A stretch of 58,591 nucleotides of DNA, from contig JADHLF010000012.1 in the NCBI GenBank assembly GCA_016780825.1, positions 1 to 58,591 of the forward strand, written 5' to 3'. The position numbers and the translations under genes are program-made. Origin of the DNA: Planktomarina sp. Lineage in GTDB: Bacteria > Pseudomonadota > Alphaproteobacteria > Rhodobacterales > Rhodobacteraceae. Positions 35,883-44,759 of this stretch are shown here, in pieces. The notes below the pieces were generated by a model. The model worked only from the letters and a program-made list of their open reading frames with translations. It was not told the origin of the DNA and did no database searches. Positions within the stretch are counted from its first letter, which is position 1. Each line of letters starts with the position of its first letter.

Positions 35883-36551
35883 ATGTTTGAGACTGTAATG
35901 GCCTATGGGCAAATCATAATCGCGGATTTGATTCTGTCAGGTGACAATGCTTTGATCATCGGCATGGCAGCTGCGGGCCTCTCTCCAGAGCTGCGCAAAC
36001 GGGCTATATTGTACGGTATGGTGATTGCGGCTGTGCTGCGGATCGTATTTGCCGTGATTGCAACAACGCTACTGGGGATACCCGGTATTTTGTTCATCGG
36101 CTCGCTCCTGCTTTTTTGGGTGTGCTGGCGTCTGCTGCAAGAAATTCGCGAAGGCCTAGAACGCGATGCGCAGGAGGCGATGCGGACCGCAGGCGATCTT
36201 GAGCAGGGCTATACAGGTGCGCCGCGCAAAACCATGGCCGGTGCGCTGATCTCAATCACAATTGCAGATGTGTCCATGTCCCTCGACAATGTTCTTGCCG
36301 TCGCGGCCATTGCCGATGGCGACAAGCAAATCTTGATTTTTGGACTGGGACTGGCGATCATACTCATGGCATTTGCGGCCACTTTGATAATGAAGTTGCT
36401 CACAAATTACCCTTGGATATCCTGGCTGGGGCTGATTGTATTGCTCTATGTCGCCGGTGAAATGATGTATCGTGGCTTTTTCGACATTCATCACGGTGTG
36501 GGGTCACTCTTGGGGCTTGTGGAGGGCTGGGAGATCAGCAAAAGCCACTAA
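35883..36551 (+). CDS. TerC family integral membrane protein
   Basis: This is a 222-aa protein with about seven membrane helices. The TerC core carries paired acidic motifs, 'IADLILSGDNALIIGMA' near residue 15 and 'IADVSMSLDNVLAVAA' near residue 130. Family members are linked to manganese export or to membrane protein metalation, and the older tellurium-resistance link comes from plasmid ter loci. Nothing in the neighbourhood specifies the cargo. A ribosome binding site AAAGGAAG precedes the ATG, 34 bases after the GMC gene, so the two may be co-transcribed. Confidence 0.88.
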   Translation: MFETVMAYGQIIIADLILSGDNALIIGMAAAGLSPELRKRAILYGMVIAAVLRIVFAVIATTLLGIPGILFIGSLLLFWVCWRLLQEIREGLERDAQEAMRTAGDLEQGYTGAPRKTMAGALISITIADVSMSLDNVLAVAAIADGDKQILIFGLGLAIILMAFAATLIMKLLTNYPWISWLGLIVLLYVAGEMMYRGFFDIHHGVGSLLGLVEGWEISKSH

Positions 36552-36668
36552 AAGAATTGGGATTTGGCGGCATAAAGATGAAGCCAATACTCTACGACCC
36601 GATGGTGTGCCTTCGGCCCGGGTCCAAAACAAGACAATGAAGGTACAACATAAGGGAGGAAAACTTAA

Positions 36669-37781
36669 ATGTTTAACCTGAAAACACTTGCCAAGACAGC
36701 TGCTATTACTGTAGCCGGCTTGGCTTTTGCGCCAGCGGCGTTTGCCGATGGTCATACAAAAGTACTGCGCATTCAATCAGTCTTACCAACCACTGGTGAC
36801 GAGATTAAAATGGTTAGGGACTTTGGTGAAGACGTCTATGCCTTGACTGGCGGATCTTTGAAGCTTGAAGTTCTTGCTGCTGGTGCAGTGGTGGGATCCA
36901 GAGATGTTATGGATGCCGTGGATGCAGGGCTGGTTGAAGGTGGCTTTGCTTGGACACACTATTGGGGCGGTAAACACGTCGCTGCTAACCTCTTTGGTGC
37001 TCCCATAGCCGGCGCCGGCGTTGGCCTGGACGCACTGTCGTTCTTATCATGGTTCCAATATGGTGGTGGCAAGGAATTGTATGACCAACTTTGGGATGAA
37101 ATGGGAGTCAATGTAAAAGGCTTCATGCTTCAACCCGTGGGTCCAGAAGCACTAGGTTGGTTCTCTGAGCCAATTGCCTCCATGGACGACTTCCGCAAAT
37201 ACCGTTTCCGCGCCCCTCCAGGCATGGTTGGTCAAGCTTATAAAGACATCGGCGTCGCCTCCGTAGCGATGGGTGGAGGCGACATCCTCCCCGCTTTGGA
37301 AAAAGGCACAATCGACGCAGCTGAATGGTGCTGCCCAGTGGCAGATATGGCTTTTGGATTTCAAAAAGTTCTGAAGCATTACTACCTGCAGGGTCTTCAC
37401 CAGGTCGTGGTTAATGCTGACCTGTATGTAAACGGAGACTTCTATGATGCCCTGACCGATACCGAGAAAAAAGCCCTTGAAGTAGCTGCTAATGCTTCTC
37501 TATCAAAGTCAATGTCATATCGTATCCTTGCAAACGGAAAAGCGCTTAAAGATCTCACAGACAACCACGGCGTTATCTTGCATGATACTCCAGCGGATTA
37601 TTTCCCAGCATACATGGGTGCTGCGAAGGCGCTCCTTGAAAAAGGTGCTGCAGAAAACGAATTCTTTGCTGAAGTTTGGCAGTCTCAGAAAGACTTTGCA
37701 GACGTTGCGGTTCCCTTCTGGGCTGGCGCACAGGCTTCAAACGCTGCCCTAGGCAAGGCACACGCTGATAGCTTGAAGTAA
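36669..37781 (+). CDS. TRAP transporter substrate-binding protein (DctP type)
   Basis: This periplasmic binding protein has 370 aa. The signal peptide ends at 'GLAFAPAAFADG' around residue 27. The DctP fold contains 'PVGPEALGWFSEPIASMDDF' and 'FRAPPGMVGQAYKDIG', with the conserved ligand Arg in 'KYRFRAPPG'. 'GTIDAAEWCCPVADMAFGF' lies in the second lobe. The sequence is closer to the organic-acid branch of TRAP proteins than to the sialic-acid or ectoine branches, so the ligand is probably a carboxylate or sulfonate. A strong AAGGGAGGAAA ribosome binding site precedes the ATG. Codon use is more AT-rich than in the flanking genes. Confidence 0.92.
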   Translation: MFNLKTLAKTAAITVAGLAFAPAAFADGHTKVLRIQSVLPTTGDEIKMVRDFGEDVYALTGGSLKLEVLAAGAVVGSRDVMDAVDAGLVEGGFAWTHYWGGKHVAANLFGAPIAGAGVGLDALSFLSWFQYGGGKELYDQLWDEMGVNVKGFMLQPVGPEALGWFSEPIASMDDFRKYRFRAPPGMVGQAYKDIGVASVAMGGGDILPALEKGTIDAAEWCCPVADMAFGFQKVLKHYYLQGLHQVVVNADLYVNGDFYDALTDTEKKALEVAANASLSKSMSYRILANGKALKDLTDNHGVILHDTPADYFPAYMGAAKALLEKGAAENEFFAEVWQSQKDFADVAVPFWAGAQASNAALGKAHADSLK

Positions 37782-37790
37782 AACATAAAA

Positions 37791-37825
37791 ATACGAGGCC
37801 AAACGGCCTCGTATTTCTTCTTTTG
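37791..37825 (+). terminator. Intra-operon terminator between the TRAP binding protein and membrane genes
   Basis: A perfect ten-base stem, ATACGAGGCC and GGCCTCGTAT, closes an AAAC loop and is followed by TTCTTCTTTT. It stands nine bases after the dctP stop. Partial read-through would give far more binding protein than membrane subunit, as TRAP systems require. Confidence 0.85.
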
Positions 37826-37900
37826 AAAGCATTTTATATAAAAGTTTTCACAAGAAGAAATTAGAAAAATTTCTGAGAATAAAACCCATGGGAGGGCCGG

Positions 37901-40375
37901 ATGGCTGAAGAAGTTGATCCAAAAAAGCTGGAAATAGCCGATGAGCTAATTGCTGAGCGTCGGGCGGAACGACCTGGGGAAACACCAGATGGCATGACGC
38001 CTTGGCAGAAGCCAATTACTGCAGCAATCGATATTACCAACGATTGGGCAGGCAAGCTTTTGTGCTTACTTATGGTTCCGTTAATCGGAGTAGTCGTTTT
38101 TGAGGTGATTGCTCGTAACTCTTTTGCAATCATGTCCGGCTATGGATGGGATGAGCTAGCTCGAAATATAGGGTTAGGCCCAACGGTTTTTGCATACGAT
38201 ATCAGCCGTATGATTGCCGGCGTACTGTTTATGGGTGCAGCGGGATATGGTTTAATGCGTGGTGTACATATTCGGGCTGATTTTATTTATCGAAACTGGT
38301 CTGATAAAACGCAAGCGACGGTTGATGCTTTAGCGTACATGGCATTCTTCATTCCATCGATGATTTTCTTTACTATAATTACATCACAATACTGGCTTGT
38401 AGCCTACAATTCTGGCGAAACTGCGTTTGACAGCACCTGGGGGCCAGTCCTTTGGCCCGCTCGCTTAGCTATGCCAGTTGGGGGACTTTTGCTGTTGCTG
38501 CAAGGATTTCCAGAATTATTTCGCGCTTTTCACAAAATGGGCAAAGAGCGTGAGGCAATCTTTGTTAAATTATTAGTACCATACTTCATTATCGTTGGCG
38601 CAATAGTGATATCAGTTTTCTACCCAAATTCTCTACCACTCACGGATTGGTTTTCTGGACTAATTGCAGAAGGCCCCGGACTATCAAAACCGACCATCGG
38701 ACTAATTATGCTGGGCGCGATGCTCTTTGTGATATTTATTGGTTTTCCAATTTCGTTCACATTAATTTTTTTAGCATTTGTGTTTGGAATTTGGGGATCA
38801 AATTTTAAATTGACCACCCTTTTGATGACACTAAACACTAATTCCACCATGCTAAACGATCAATTAATGGCAGTGCCACTATTTATTTTGATGGGTATTG
38901 TAATGGAAGCAGCAGGATTAATGGAGCGCCTGTTTGCTTCAATCCAAATGATTATGTCACGCATTCGGGGCTCACTTTACATAGCTGTTCTGATCGTTTC
39001 CACAATTTTCGCGGCCGCTACGGGCATTGTGGGAGCTTCAGTTACCCTACTAGGCATTATGGCCGGTGCAACAATGAGCCGGTCCGGTTACAATGTCCAA
39101 TTGGCAGCTGGAACAATTACCGCGGGCGGCACTTTAGGAATATTAATCCCCCCATCAATCATGCTTATAGTGATGGGCCCTGTCCTGGATGTTTCAACAT
39201 TAGACTTGTTCCGCGGAGCCTTCATTCCAGGCGCAATCCTAGCCACCCTGTATTTGGTTTATACACTGGGCCGTTGCTGGATCAATCCTGCTTTAGGCCC
39301 AATTCTAGCTGAAGAGGATCAACCAGAGACATCCAAGAATTATGGGCTGGAAGTGATACTAATATGCATGGGTGTGTTGGCTATATGTAGGGTCTTTGGT
39401 TTGTCTCTTAGCGGCGCATTAAGCTTATTTCCTTTTAGCGGCTTGCTAGTACTGATTGCGGTTCTGATGATTGCCCACGGTGCGTACCGTAGTTTGAAAG
39501 TGCTACGTCTGGCAGTCCCAATCGCAGTGGCGGTCCAGGCAGCTTGGGCTGCAACACAGTTAATGAATTCAAATGGGTTAGGGTTCGGTGTTCTTTATCA
39601 CACCATGTGGCTATTATTTATGGGTTTCACCGCATACAAGTCTTTTGCATTATACCGCCCAGATACTGCAGAAAACTTTCATTTCTCAGAGCTCTGGGAC
39701 GAGTTTTTTGCTGGCCTAATGCCACCGACCATACTAATTTCCTTCGCCTTAGGTTCAATCTTGTTTGGCTTTGCAACACCTGCAGAGGCTGCTGCAATGG
39801 GCGCATTTGGTGCAATTTTGTTGTCTATAAGTTACGGTAAGTTCAAAATTTCTGGGTTCTTCGATAGCCTGATTAAGGCCTTGGAAATCACTGTTTTGAT
39901 CATGTTCTTGGTTGCGGCTTCTAATTTCTTTGGAGCCGAGTTTTCTTCACTCGGCACCCCAAAAATGATGACTGAAGCCTTGTTACAGTTGGATTTATCA
40001 CCGTACATGATCTTAATACTAATAATGGTACTGATTTTTCTTCTTGGCTGGCCATTGGAGTGGGTACCAATTGTTTTGATCGTAATACCTGTATTACTAC
40101 CGACAGTAATGGCATTGGATTTACCAGGCTTTGAGAGCCAATACGACAAGATGGTTTGGTTCGGCATAATGGTGGCAGTTAACCTACAAACTGCATGGCT
40201 AAGTCCACCAGTGGCTCTATCTGCGTACTTTCTAAAAGGCGTAGTCCCCAATTGGGATTTAAAAGATATCTACCTTGGGATGATGCAATTTATGGTTGTG
40301 CAATTAATCGGCTTGATCTTGCTATTTATATTCCCGCAGCTCGTGCTTTGGCTACCTAAAGCAATGGGTGGATAA
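37901..40375 (+). CDS. TRAP transporter fused membrane subunit (DctQM)
   Basis: This is an 824-aa fusion of the small DctQ and large DctM membrane proteins. The DctQ part (residues 40-220) has four helices ending near 'RLAMPVGGLLLLLQGFPELF'. The DctM part begins near residue 260 and contains 'MAVPLFILMGIVMEAAGL', 'GTLGILIPPSIMLIVMGPV' and 'FATPAEAAAMGAFGAILL', typical of the sodium-driven permease. An insertion of extra helices sits between the two DctM halves. A GGGAGGG ribosome binding site precedes the ATG. The gene is clearly AT-rich: 40 of the 120 bases at 38701-38820 are G or C. Confidence 0.93.
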   Translation: MAEEVDPKKLEIADELIAERRAERPGETPDGMTPWQKPITAAIDITNDWAGKLLCLLMVPLIGVVVFEVIARNSFAIMSGYGWDELARNIGLGPTVFAYDISRMIAGVLFMGAAGYGLMRGVHIRADFIYRNWSDKTQATVDALAYMAFFIPSMIFFTIITSQYWLVAYNSGETAFDSTWGPVLWPARLAMPVGGLLLLLQGFPELFRAFHKMGKEREAIFVKLLVPYFIIVGAIVISVFYPNSLPLTDWFSGLIAEGPGLSKPTIGLIMLGAMLFVIFIGFPISFTLIFLAFVFGIWGSNFKLTTLLMTLNTNSTMLNDQLMAVPLFILMGIVMEAAGLMERLFASIQMIMSRIRGSLYIAVLIVSTIFAAATGIVGASVTLLGIMAGATMSRSGYNVQLAAGTITAGGTLGILIPPSIMLIVMGPVLDVSTLDLFRGAFIPGAILATLYLVYTLGRCWINPALGPILAEEDQPETSKNYGLEVILICMGVLAICRVFGLSLSGALSLFPFSGLLVLIAVLMIAHGAYRSLKVLRLAVPIAVAVQAAWAATQLMNSNGLGFGVLYHTMWLLFMGFTAYKSFALYRPDTAENFHFSELWDEFFAGLMPPTILISFALGSILFGFATPAEAAAMGAFGAILLSISYGKFKISGFFDSLIKALEITVLIMFLVAASNFFGAEFSSLGTPKMMTEALLQLDLSPYMILILIMVLIFLLGWPLEWVPIVLIVIPVLLPTVMALDLPGFESQYDKMVWFGIMVAVNLQTAWLSPPVALSAYFLKGVVPNWDLKDIYLGMMQFMVVQLIGLILLFIFPQLVLWLPKAMGG

Positions 40376-40384
40376 TAAAATATG

Positions 40385-40414
40385 GGCGGTCCAGTGGGAC
40401 CGCCTACTTTCTTT
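40385..40414 (+). terminator. Terminator after the TRAP genes
   Basis: GGCGGTCC (40385-40392) pairs with GGACCGCC (40397-40404), followed by TACTTTCTTT. It closes the TRAP transcript before the convergent mttB-like gene. Confidence 0.82.
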
Positions 40415-40549
40415 CACCAGTCCAAAAACTTATCGCATATAGGAACTGCCAGCTCAAAAACATTTCTTTAAGTTTGCTTTCCGATTTAAAAGTGCGCCAC
40501 TTTACTACTGTTAGTTCCAGTAAAAATGGTGACGAAAGTATAATTACAA

Positions 40550-42112
40550 TCAAAAATCAGTTGGCGCTCCACCTTCGGAAATTCGGCGATCGACGAAAGC
40601 CCGCAACTCTTCATGAATGGCCATATCCATAGGCGGTTTTTTATAATCCGCCATGATCTCCTTATATTTGGCCGAGGCCCGCTCAGCCGTCCAAATACCA
40701 CCGGCCAATTCCCATCCTTCATAATTGCGCCAATCGCTGATAAAGGGTTGGTGGAAGGCGGTTTCATAGCGATCTTGGGTATGCTGAACTCCAAAGAAAT
40801 GCCCTGAAGATCCAACTTCCTTTATGGCCTCAATGGCGATATCTTCGGGCGCTGTCCGCGTGATGATCGGTTCAAAATAGCGCTGAATAAGCTGTAATAC
40901 TTCGCAATCCATGATGAACTTCTCTGGCGAGGCAATCAGCCCCCCCTCCAACCAGCCGGCGGCGTGATAGACCACATTCGAACCCGACTGCACGGCGGCC
41001 CAGAGCGAATTTGAGGTCTCCCACATCGCCTGCCCATCAGGAACATTGGCGGCGCAGACCCCCGAGGACCGGATGGGCAGCTTATAAAACCGGCCCATTT
41101 GCCCCGTCATCTGCGTGGCCCGCATATATTCCGCAGTGCCAAAGGCCGGAGCGCCGGTTTTCATATCCACATTCGACGTAAATGTGCCAATCACACAGGG
41201 GATTCCCGGGCGCACATATTGAAACAATGCAATAGCACAGAGCGCCTCGGCAATCGATTGCGTCACAGCCCCGGCCATGGTGACCGGAGCCATTGCGCCA
41301 GCCAGGGTGAAAGGAGTGACAAAAATCGCCTGCCCGCGCCGCGCCAGCCGCAAACAGCCGTCAATCATCGGCCAGTCATGCTTCAAAGGGCTGGTAGAAT
41401 TGATATTGGTATACATATGTGGTTTGGATTCAAACTCTTCATGACTGAGGCCACCGGCGATGCGCACCATCTCCATCGTGTCTTCAACGCGCTCTGAACC
41501 CAGACAATAGGTATGGGCCGCTTTGTCCGTCAATGTGAGCTTGTCGTAGGTTGCCTCGAGATGACGAATGGAGGCATGCACATCCACAGGCTCGACCGGG
41601 TAGCCACCTACAAAATGAATGCAATTGAAATATTGGCTCAGCTTGAAGAAATCTTTACATTTCTCCCGCGTGCCCGACACTTTCCGGCCCAATTCCATAT
41701 CCCAATAATTTGGCGGTGAGGAGACATTGCCAAACAGCAATTTATTGCCCCCAATCGTCAACTCATGAGCACGATTGCGCGGCGTGATGGTGAATTCCGA
41801 TGGCGCTTTGCCGATCATCTCCATCACCCAATGGCGATCAAGAAAAACCTTCTCCCCCTCAACCTTACATCCGGCATCCTTAAAAATCGCGAGTGCTTCT
41901 GTGTTCAGAAACTCGATTCCTATATCTTCCAAGATGGTCATCGCCCCTTCGTGGATGGCTTGAATGCCGTCCTCGGTCAGCGGCTCAATTGGGCGATCGG
42001 TATTCTCGACAATGCGCCAGGGCATCTGCTCAATCGCCCCGCGATTGCCGCGGGTATTTCCAGCACGTCCACCGCTCCGGCGTCTTGGGGCATCACTCAT
42101 CATCATCTCCAT
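40550..42112 (-). CDS. MttB-family (trimethylamine methyltransferase-like) protein without pyrrolysine
   Basis: This is a 520-aa member of the MttB superfamily. Family segments include 'GAMTILEDIGIEFLNTEALA', 'LLFGNVSSPPNYWDMELGR', 'HMYTNINSTSPLKHDWPM', 'TFTSNVDMKTGAPAFGTAEY' and 'WETSNSLWAAVQSGSNVVYH'. No in-frame TAG occurs, so it belongs to the non-pyrrolysine group, some of which demethylate glycine betaine or similar quaternary amines onto a corrinoid protein. No corrinoid protein gene is adjacent. Start candidates are 42112, 42106 and 42100 (repeated ATG). The most likely is 42100, which has GGAG just upstream. It is convergent with the TRAP operon. Confidence 0.85.
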   Translation of the reverse strand: MEMMMSDAPRRRSGGRAGNTRGNRGAIEQMPWRIVENTDRPIEPLTEDGIQAIHEGAMTILEDIGIEFLNTEALAIFKDAGCKVEGEKVFLDRHWVMEMIGKAPSEFTITPRNRAHELTIGGNKLLFGNVSSPPNYWDMELGRKVSGTREKCKDFFKLSQYFNCIHFVGGYPVEPVDVHASIRHLEATYDKLTLTDKAAHTYCLGSERVEDTMEMVRIAGGLSHEEFESKPHMYTNINSTSPLKHDWPMIDGCLRLARRGQAIFVTPFTLAGAMAPVTMAGAVTQSIAEALCAIALFQYVRPGIPCVIGTFTSNVDMKTGAPAFGTAEYMRATQMTGQMGRFYKLPIRSSGVCAANVPDGQAMWETSNSLWAAVQSGSNVVYHAAGWLEGGLIASPEKFIMDCEVLQLIQRYFEPIITRTAPEDIAIEAIKEVGSSGHFFGVQHTQDRYETAFHQPFISDWRNYEGWELAGGIWTAERASAKYKEIMADYKKPPMDMAIHEELRAFVDRRISEGGAPTDF

Positions 42113-42189
42113 GTGTTGCTTGCCTTCAAAATGCCCAAGCGCCGCGAAGTTTGCGGTCAAATTGCGACATTTTCTGTCCAACTGTGAGC

Positions 42190-42888
42190 CTAACGATTTT
42201 GCGTTAGGATCCAAGCGGGAAGATGGGACACATCGGGCAGCACAGCATCCGCTAAGGGCGCCAACTCATCCGCCCCTGCCAATCCCGTCAGCACGGCCAC
42301 TGTGCGCATTCCAGCTGCACGGCCAGCATGCAGATCATGGGTGCTGTCACCGACCATGACGCAGGCGCTGGCTGGGATCTCCATTTTATCCGCCAAAGCC
42401 AGCAATGGCGCGGCCTGTGGTTTTGCGCCAAATCCGCTGTCGCTGCCGATCACAAAATCAAACAGATCGAGCGCCTGAACGGATGCGAGATGCGCACGCG
42501 CGGGGGTCTCGGCATCATTGGTCATGACACAAAGTCCAAGAGTCATGCGCCGCAACTCAGCCGTCAATCGGTGCAAATCTGTCACCAAAACCTGCGGCGC
42601 CGTTTCCGCCTCCTCATTGAGCCAATCACAGATCTGCGCGTGGCCCGTGGCCGGAATATAGCTGTGGATCACCGCCGCGATTTCCATGGGCGTGGCGGCA
42701 ACGATGACACTGCCGGGCTGCACTCTTTGGGTGTGTGTGTCATAGCCAAGCGCCTGCGCAAGCTGCCGCAGCAGCGCCTCATCAGACCCGGCGATGCGCG
42801 CCAAGACTTGAGCTGTCCAAATGCCCCAGGTGCTTTGAAAATCAAACAGCGTGCCGTCCTTGTCGAAAATGACCCCGCGAATAGTCAT
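42190..42888 (-). CDS. HAD family hydrolase (phosphoglycolate-phosphatase-like)
   Basis: This is a 232-aa haloacid-dehalogenase phosphatase. Motif I is 'GVIFDKDGTLFDF' with the nucleophile Asp. Motif II is 'LCVMTNDAETPAR', motif III has Lys in 'DSGFGAKPQAAPLL', and motif IV is 'VMVGDSTHDLHAGRAAG'. The helical cap lies between motifs I and II. Phosphoglycolate is the usual substrate of close relatives, but the annotation is often generic. Its ATG overlaps the DUF3572 stop by one base (TGATG). It is 77 bases upstream of the MttB-like gene. Confidence 0.9.
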   Translation of the reverse strand: MTIRGVIFDKDGTLFDFQSTWGIWTAQVLARIAGSDEALLRQLAQALGYDTHTQRVQPGSVIVAATPMEIAAVIHSYIPATGHAQICDWLNEEAETAPQVLVTDLHRLTAELRRMTLGLCVMTNDAETPARAHLASVQALDLFDFVIGSDSGFGAKPQAAPLLALADKMEIPASACVMVGDSTHDLHAGRAAGMRTVAVLTGLAGADELAPLADAVLPDVSHLPAWILTQNR

Positions 42889-43190
42889 CAGGTCCATTGC
42901 ACCTGTTCGGCGCCGGGCAAAACCTGCCGCGCCATCATCGGATCCATGTAATTGGCAATGCCCACATCATCGCAAAACCGCGTCACCCAGGCATCATCCA
43001 TGCAGATAAAATCCAGCAATGCCGCCAGAAACACGGGATCCGACATCCCTGCGCGCAAATCATGTTCCGTGGCCCCAGACGCGCCCATAAAAACCTCTCG
43101 CAGATCATCCTCGCCGATCATCCAAGCCAGGGCTTTTACCGCTAGGGTTTGCGCGAGATCCGGGGTCATATCATTGCCATTGTTACGCAT
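42888..43190 (-). CDS. DUF3572 domain protein
   Basis: This small acidic protein of 100 aa has the DUF3572 pattern: 'AQTLAVKALAWMIGEDDLRE', 'VFLAALLDFICMDDAWVTRF' and 'ANYMDPMMARQVLPG'. The family is almost confined to alphaproteobacteria and has no known function. It is translationally coupled to the HAD phosphatase gene through a TGATG junction, a pairing that suggests a shared task. A second in-frame ATG seven codons in is an equally possible start. Confidence 0.85.
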   Translation of the reverse strand: MRNNGNDMTPDLAQTLAVKALAWMIGEDDLREVFMGASGATEHDLRAGMSDPVFLAALLDFICMDDAWVTRFCDDVGIANYMDPMMARQVLPGAEQVQWT

Positions 43191-43244
43191 CTATCTTTCT
43201 TCATAATCTGCCCCACAGGCCCAGCGCAAGAGCCGCGATGCGGC

Positions 43245-43718
43245 TTATTTGCGTCCGTTGATCAAAGCCTGCGCCAATTGCTCACGCGCCTTTGGGGTCA
43301 TAGAGGCCAATTTATCAAGCAAGGCCTGCCGCGCGATGACTTGCCGTTCTTCGATCATCATCGCCTCATCTTGCAACACCGCCAAAACAGCCCTCGGCTC
43401 AAATGGCTCTGTGCGCAACGCATCGGCCAAGACAGCGGTCATCTGCGCCCGCAAGTCCCGATCCATGCGCCGGTCCCGCCCCTGGGCCTTTTGGATCATG
43501 CGCCCTAAGTCACGCCGATCCTCACGGTCCATGGCCCGGACAAGCGGGCCCAGGCTGGTCGCGGGGCCGCGCGGCCGTGCCTCGTGCCGGGTGGACAGGC
43601 TGTCTAGGCGCACATCCTTGTGGCGCCCAGATCCAAAGAAGCCGCCGACAGCGCCCAAAACCAAAAGATTGGCCGCCAATGACACCACCAGGCATATTTT
43701 CAACATTCGATGTGACAT
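43245..43718 (-). CDS. Periplasmic sensor protein, CpxP/Spy-like
   Basis: This is a 157-aa protein with one N-terminal membrane anchor or uncleaved signal ('ICLVVSLAANLLVLGAVGGF'). A helical periplasmic part rich in Arg, Asp and Glu follows. The layout resembles periplasmic heavy-metal sensors of the Spy/CpxP group. Paired segments 'PLVRAMDREDRRDLGRMI' and 'AMMIEERQVIARQALLDKLA' look like the helical hairpin of this fold. The ATG at 43718 has AGGGG ahead of it. An alternative ATG lies six bases upstream. It begins nine bases after the putative anti-sigma gene, which places it in an ECF regulatory unit. Confidence 0.75.
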   Translation of the reverse strand: MSHRMLKICLVVSLAANLLVLGAVGGFFGSGRHKDVRLDSLSTRHEARPRGPATSLGPLVRAMDREDRRDLGRMIQKAQGRDRRMDRDLRAQMTAVLADALRTEPFEPRAVLAVLQDEAMMIEERQVIARQALLDKLASMTPKAREQLAQALINGRK

Positions 43719-43727
43719 GATCATCCC

Positions 43728-44111
43728 CTAGCTGTCTTCCCAATTAAACTCAGCCTCAAACCCAATGCCGGAAAGCTCGCTGAGACTCTCGGTCTGGAAA
43801 TAGGCGCTGGTGATGTCCAACACCGCATCCGGTGGGCTAACCCCGATGACCACCCCCACCGCCCCAGCCATGGCCAGGCCCGCCCCCGCCGGCCAGCCGC
43901 CAAATTGCGCCACCATCTGCGACAGGACCCCAAATACCCCAAGCCGCGGCAGCTTGGGTGCCGCAGTGTCTGGCAAGGCCGCGACGGCCTGCACTTGAAG
44001 CCGCGTGAGAAATTCTGGATCCAATTCTGGCGTGTCGCGCTGCGCCGAGGCGAAGAGCGCGTCCAAATCTTGATCATTCAACGGCGGGGGGGAGAAATCT
44101 TTATCCATCAT
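43728..44111 (-). CDS. Putative anti-sigma factor, single membrane helix
   Basis: This 127-aa protein has an acidic N-terminal cytoplasmic part ('PPPLNDQDLDALFASAQRD'). One membrane helix lies near residue 85 ('GAGLAMAGAVGVVIGV'), and a short periplasmic tail follows. There is no zinc-binding HxxxCxxC motif, so it is not a ZAS anti-sigma factor. The role is inferred from its place: it overlaps the ECF sigma gene by eleven bases and precedes a periplasmic sensor. Similar three-gene sets control envelope or metal stress in Rhodobacterales. Confidence 0.65.
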   Translation of the reverse strand: MMDKDFSPPPLNDQDLDALFASAQRDTPELDPEFLTRLQVQAVAALPDTAAPKLPRLGVFGVLSQMVAQFGGWPAGAGLAMAGAVGVVIGVSPPDAVLDITSAYFQTESLSELSGIGFEAEFNWEDS

Positions 44112-44685
44112 CTTCCAATCCTAACGCTTTTTTCTGCGGTGCCAATGCATGGGCCAAGCTGCGCTTACCGCGTGACATGAGACTCTCGACCGCCTCCACC
44201 GATATCTGCATGATCTGAGCGATATCAGGATTTGAGAGCCCCTCGAGATGGCGCAGAACCATCGCTTGTTTCTGCCGATCCGGCAGGTCGCCCAGCGCCG
44301 CCCGCAGCGCTTGGGCCCGTGCGCGGTCTTGAAGGCGGCGCTCCATGTCCGGGCGATCATCGGGCATGGCGGGGAGCTCTTCGCCTGAATGACGCTTGCG
44401 CCTGCGCAGTTTGTCAATGCACAGGTTGGAGGTCACGCGATAGAGCCAGGTCGTCACCTTCGCCTGCCCGGGCTGCCAATCGGGCGCGGCGCGCCACAGG
44501 CGCAGCAAGCTGTCTTGAGTGACATCCTCAGCCTCTGCCCGATCTCCGAGCATCCGAAACGCCTGCGTGAAGACAAAAGGCGCCAAACGCGCCGTCAAAA
44601 CCTGCGCTGCTGTGCGGTCGCCCTGTGCAAACCGCGCCAGAAGCTCCACATCTTCAAGATTTTGACTCGCATCAAGGGCCATCAT
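44101..44685 (-). CDS. ECF sigma factor (RpoE-like)
   Basis: This is a 194-aa group IV sigma factor. Region 2 shows 'LAPFVFTQAFRMLGDRAEA' and 'DVTQDSLLRLWRAAPDW', then 'WLYRVTSNLCIDKLRRRKR'. Region 4 shows 'LPDRQKQAMVLRHLEGLSN' and 'IAQIMQISVEAVESLMSRGK'. There is no region 1.1 or 3. It heads a set with a putative anti-sigma factor and a periplasmic sensor. I could not identify its target promoters. The gap to the EF-hand gene upstream is 74 bases. Confidence 0.92.
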   Translation of the reverse strand: MMALDASQNLEDVELLARFAQGDRTAAQVLTARLAPFVFTQAFRMLGDRAEAEDVTQDSLLRLWRAAPDWQPGQAKVTTWLYRVTSNLCIDKLRRRKRHSGEELPAMPDDRPDMERRLQDRARAQALRAALGDLPDRQKQAMVLRHLEGLSNPDIAQIMQISVEAVESLMSRGKRSLAHALAPQKKALGLEDDG

Positions 44686-44759
44686 ATGTCCTGATTAGGG
44701 GGTTTTACGGCTTCGGTAAATGACCAGCCCACAGCAGCAGGCCGGCCCCAGACCGGCGA

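Noticed and set aside
40550..42112. Pyrrolysine-containing methyltransferase
   Set aside because: The frame is continuous and has no internal TAG, so it belongs to the non-pyrrolysine group.
27543..42200. Possible genomic island inserted at tRNA-Glu covering the sulfonate and TRAP genes
   Set aside because: I found no second copy of the tRNA 3' end, no integrase and no transposase. Only the TRAP part differs in base composition.
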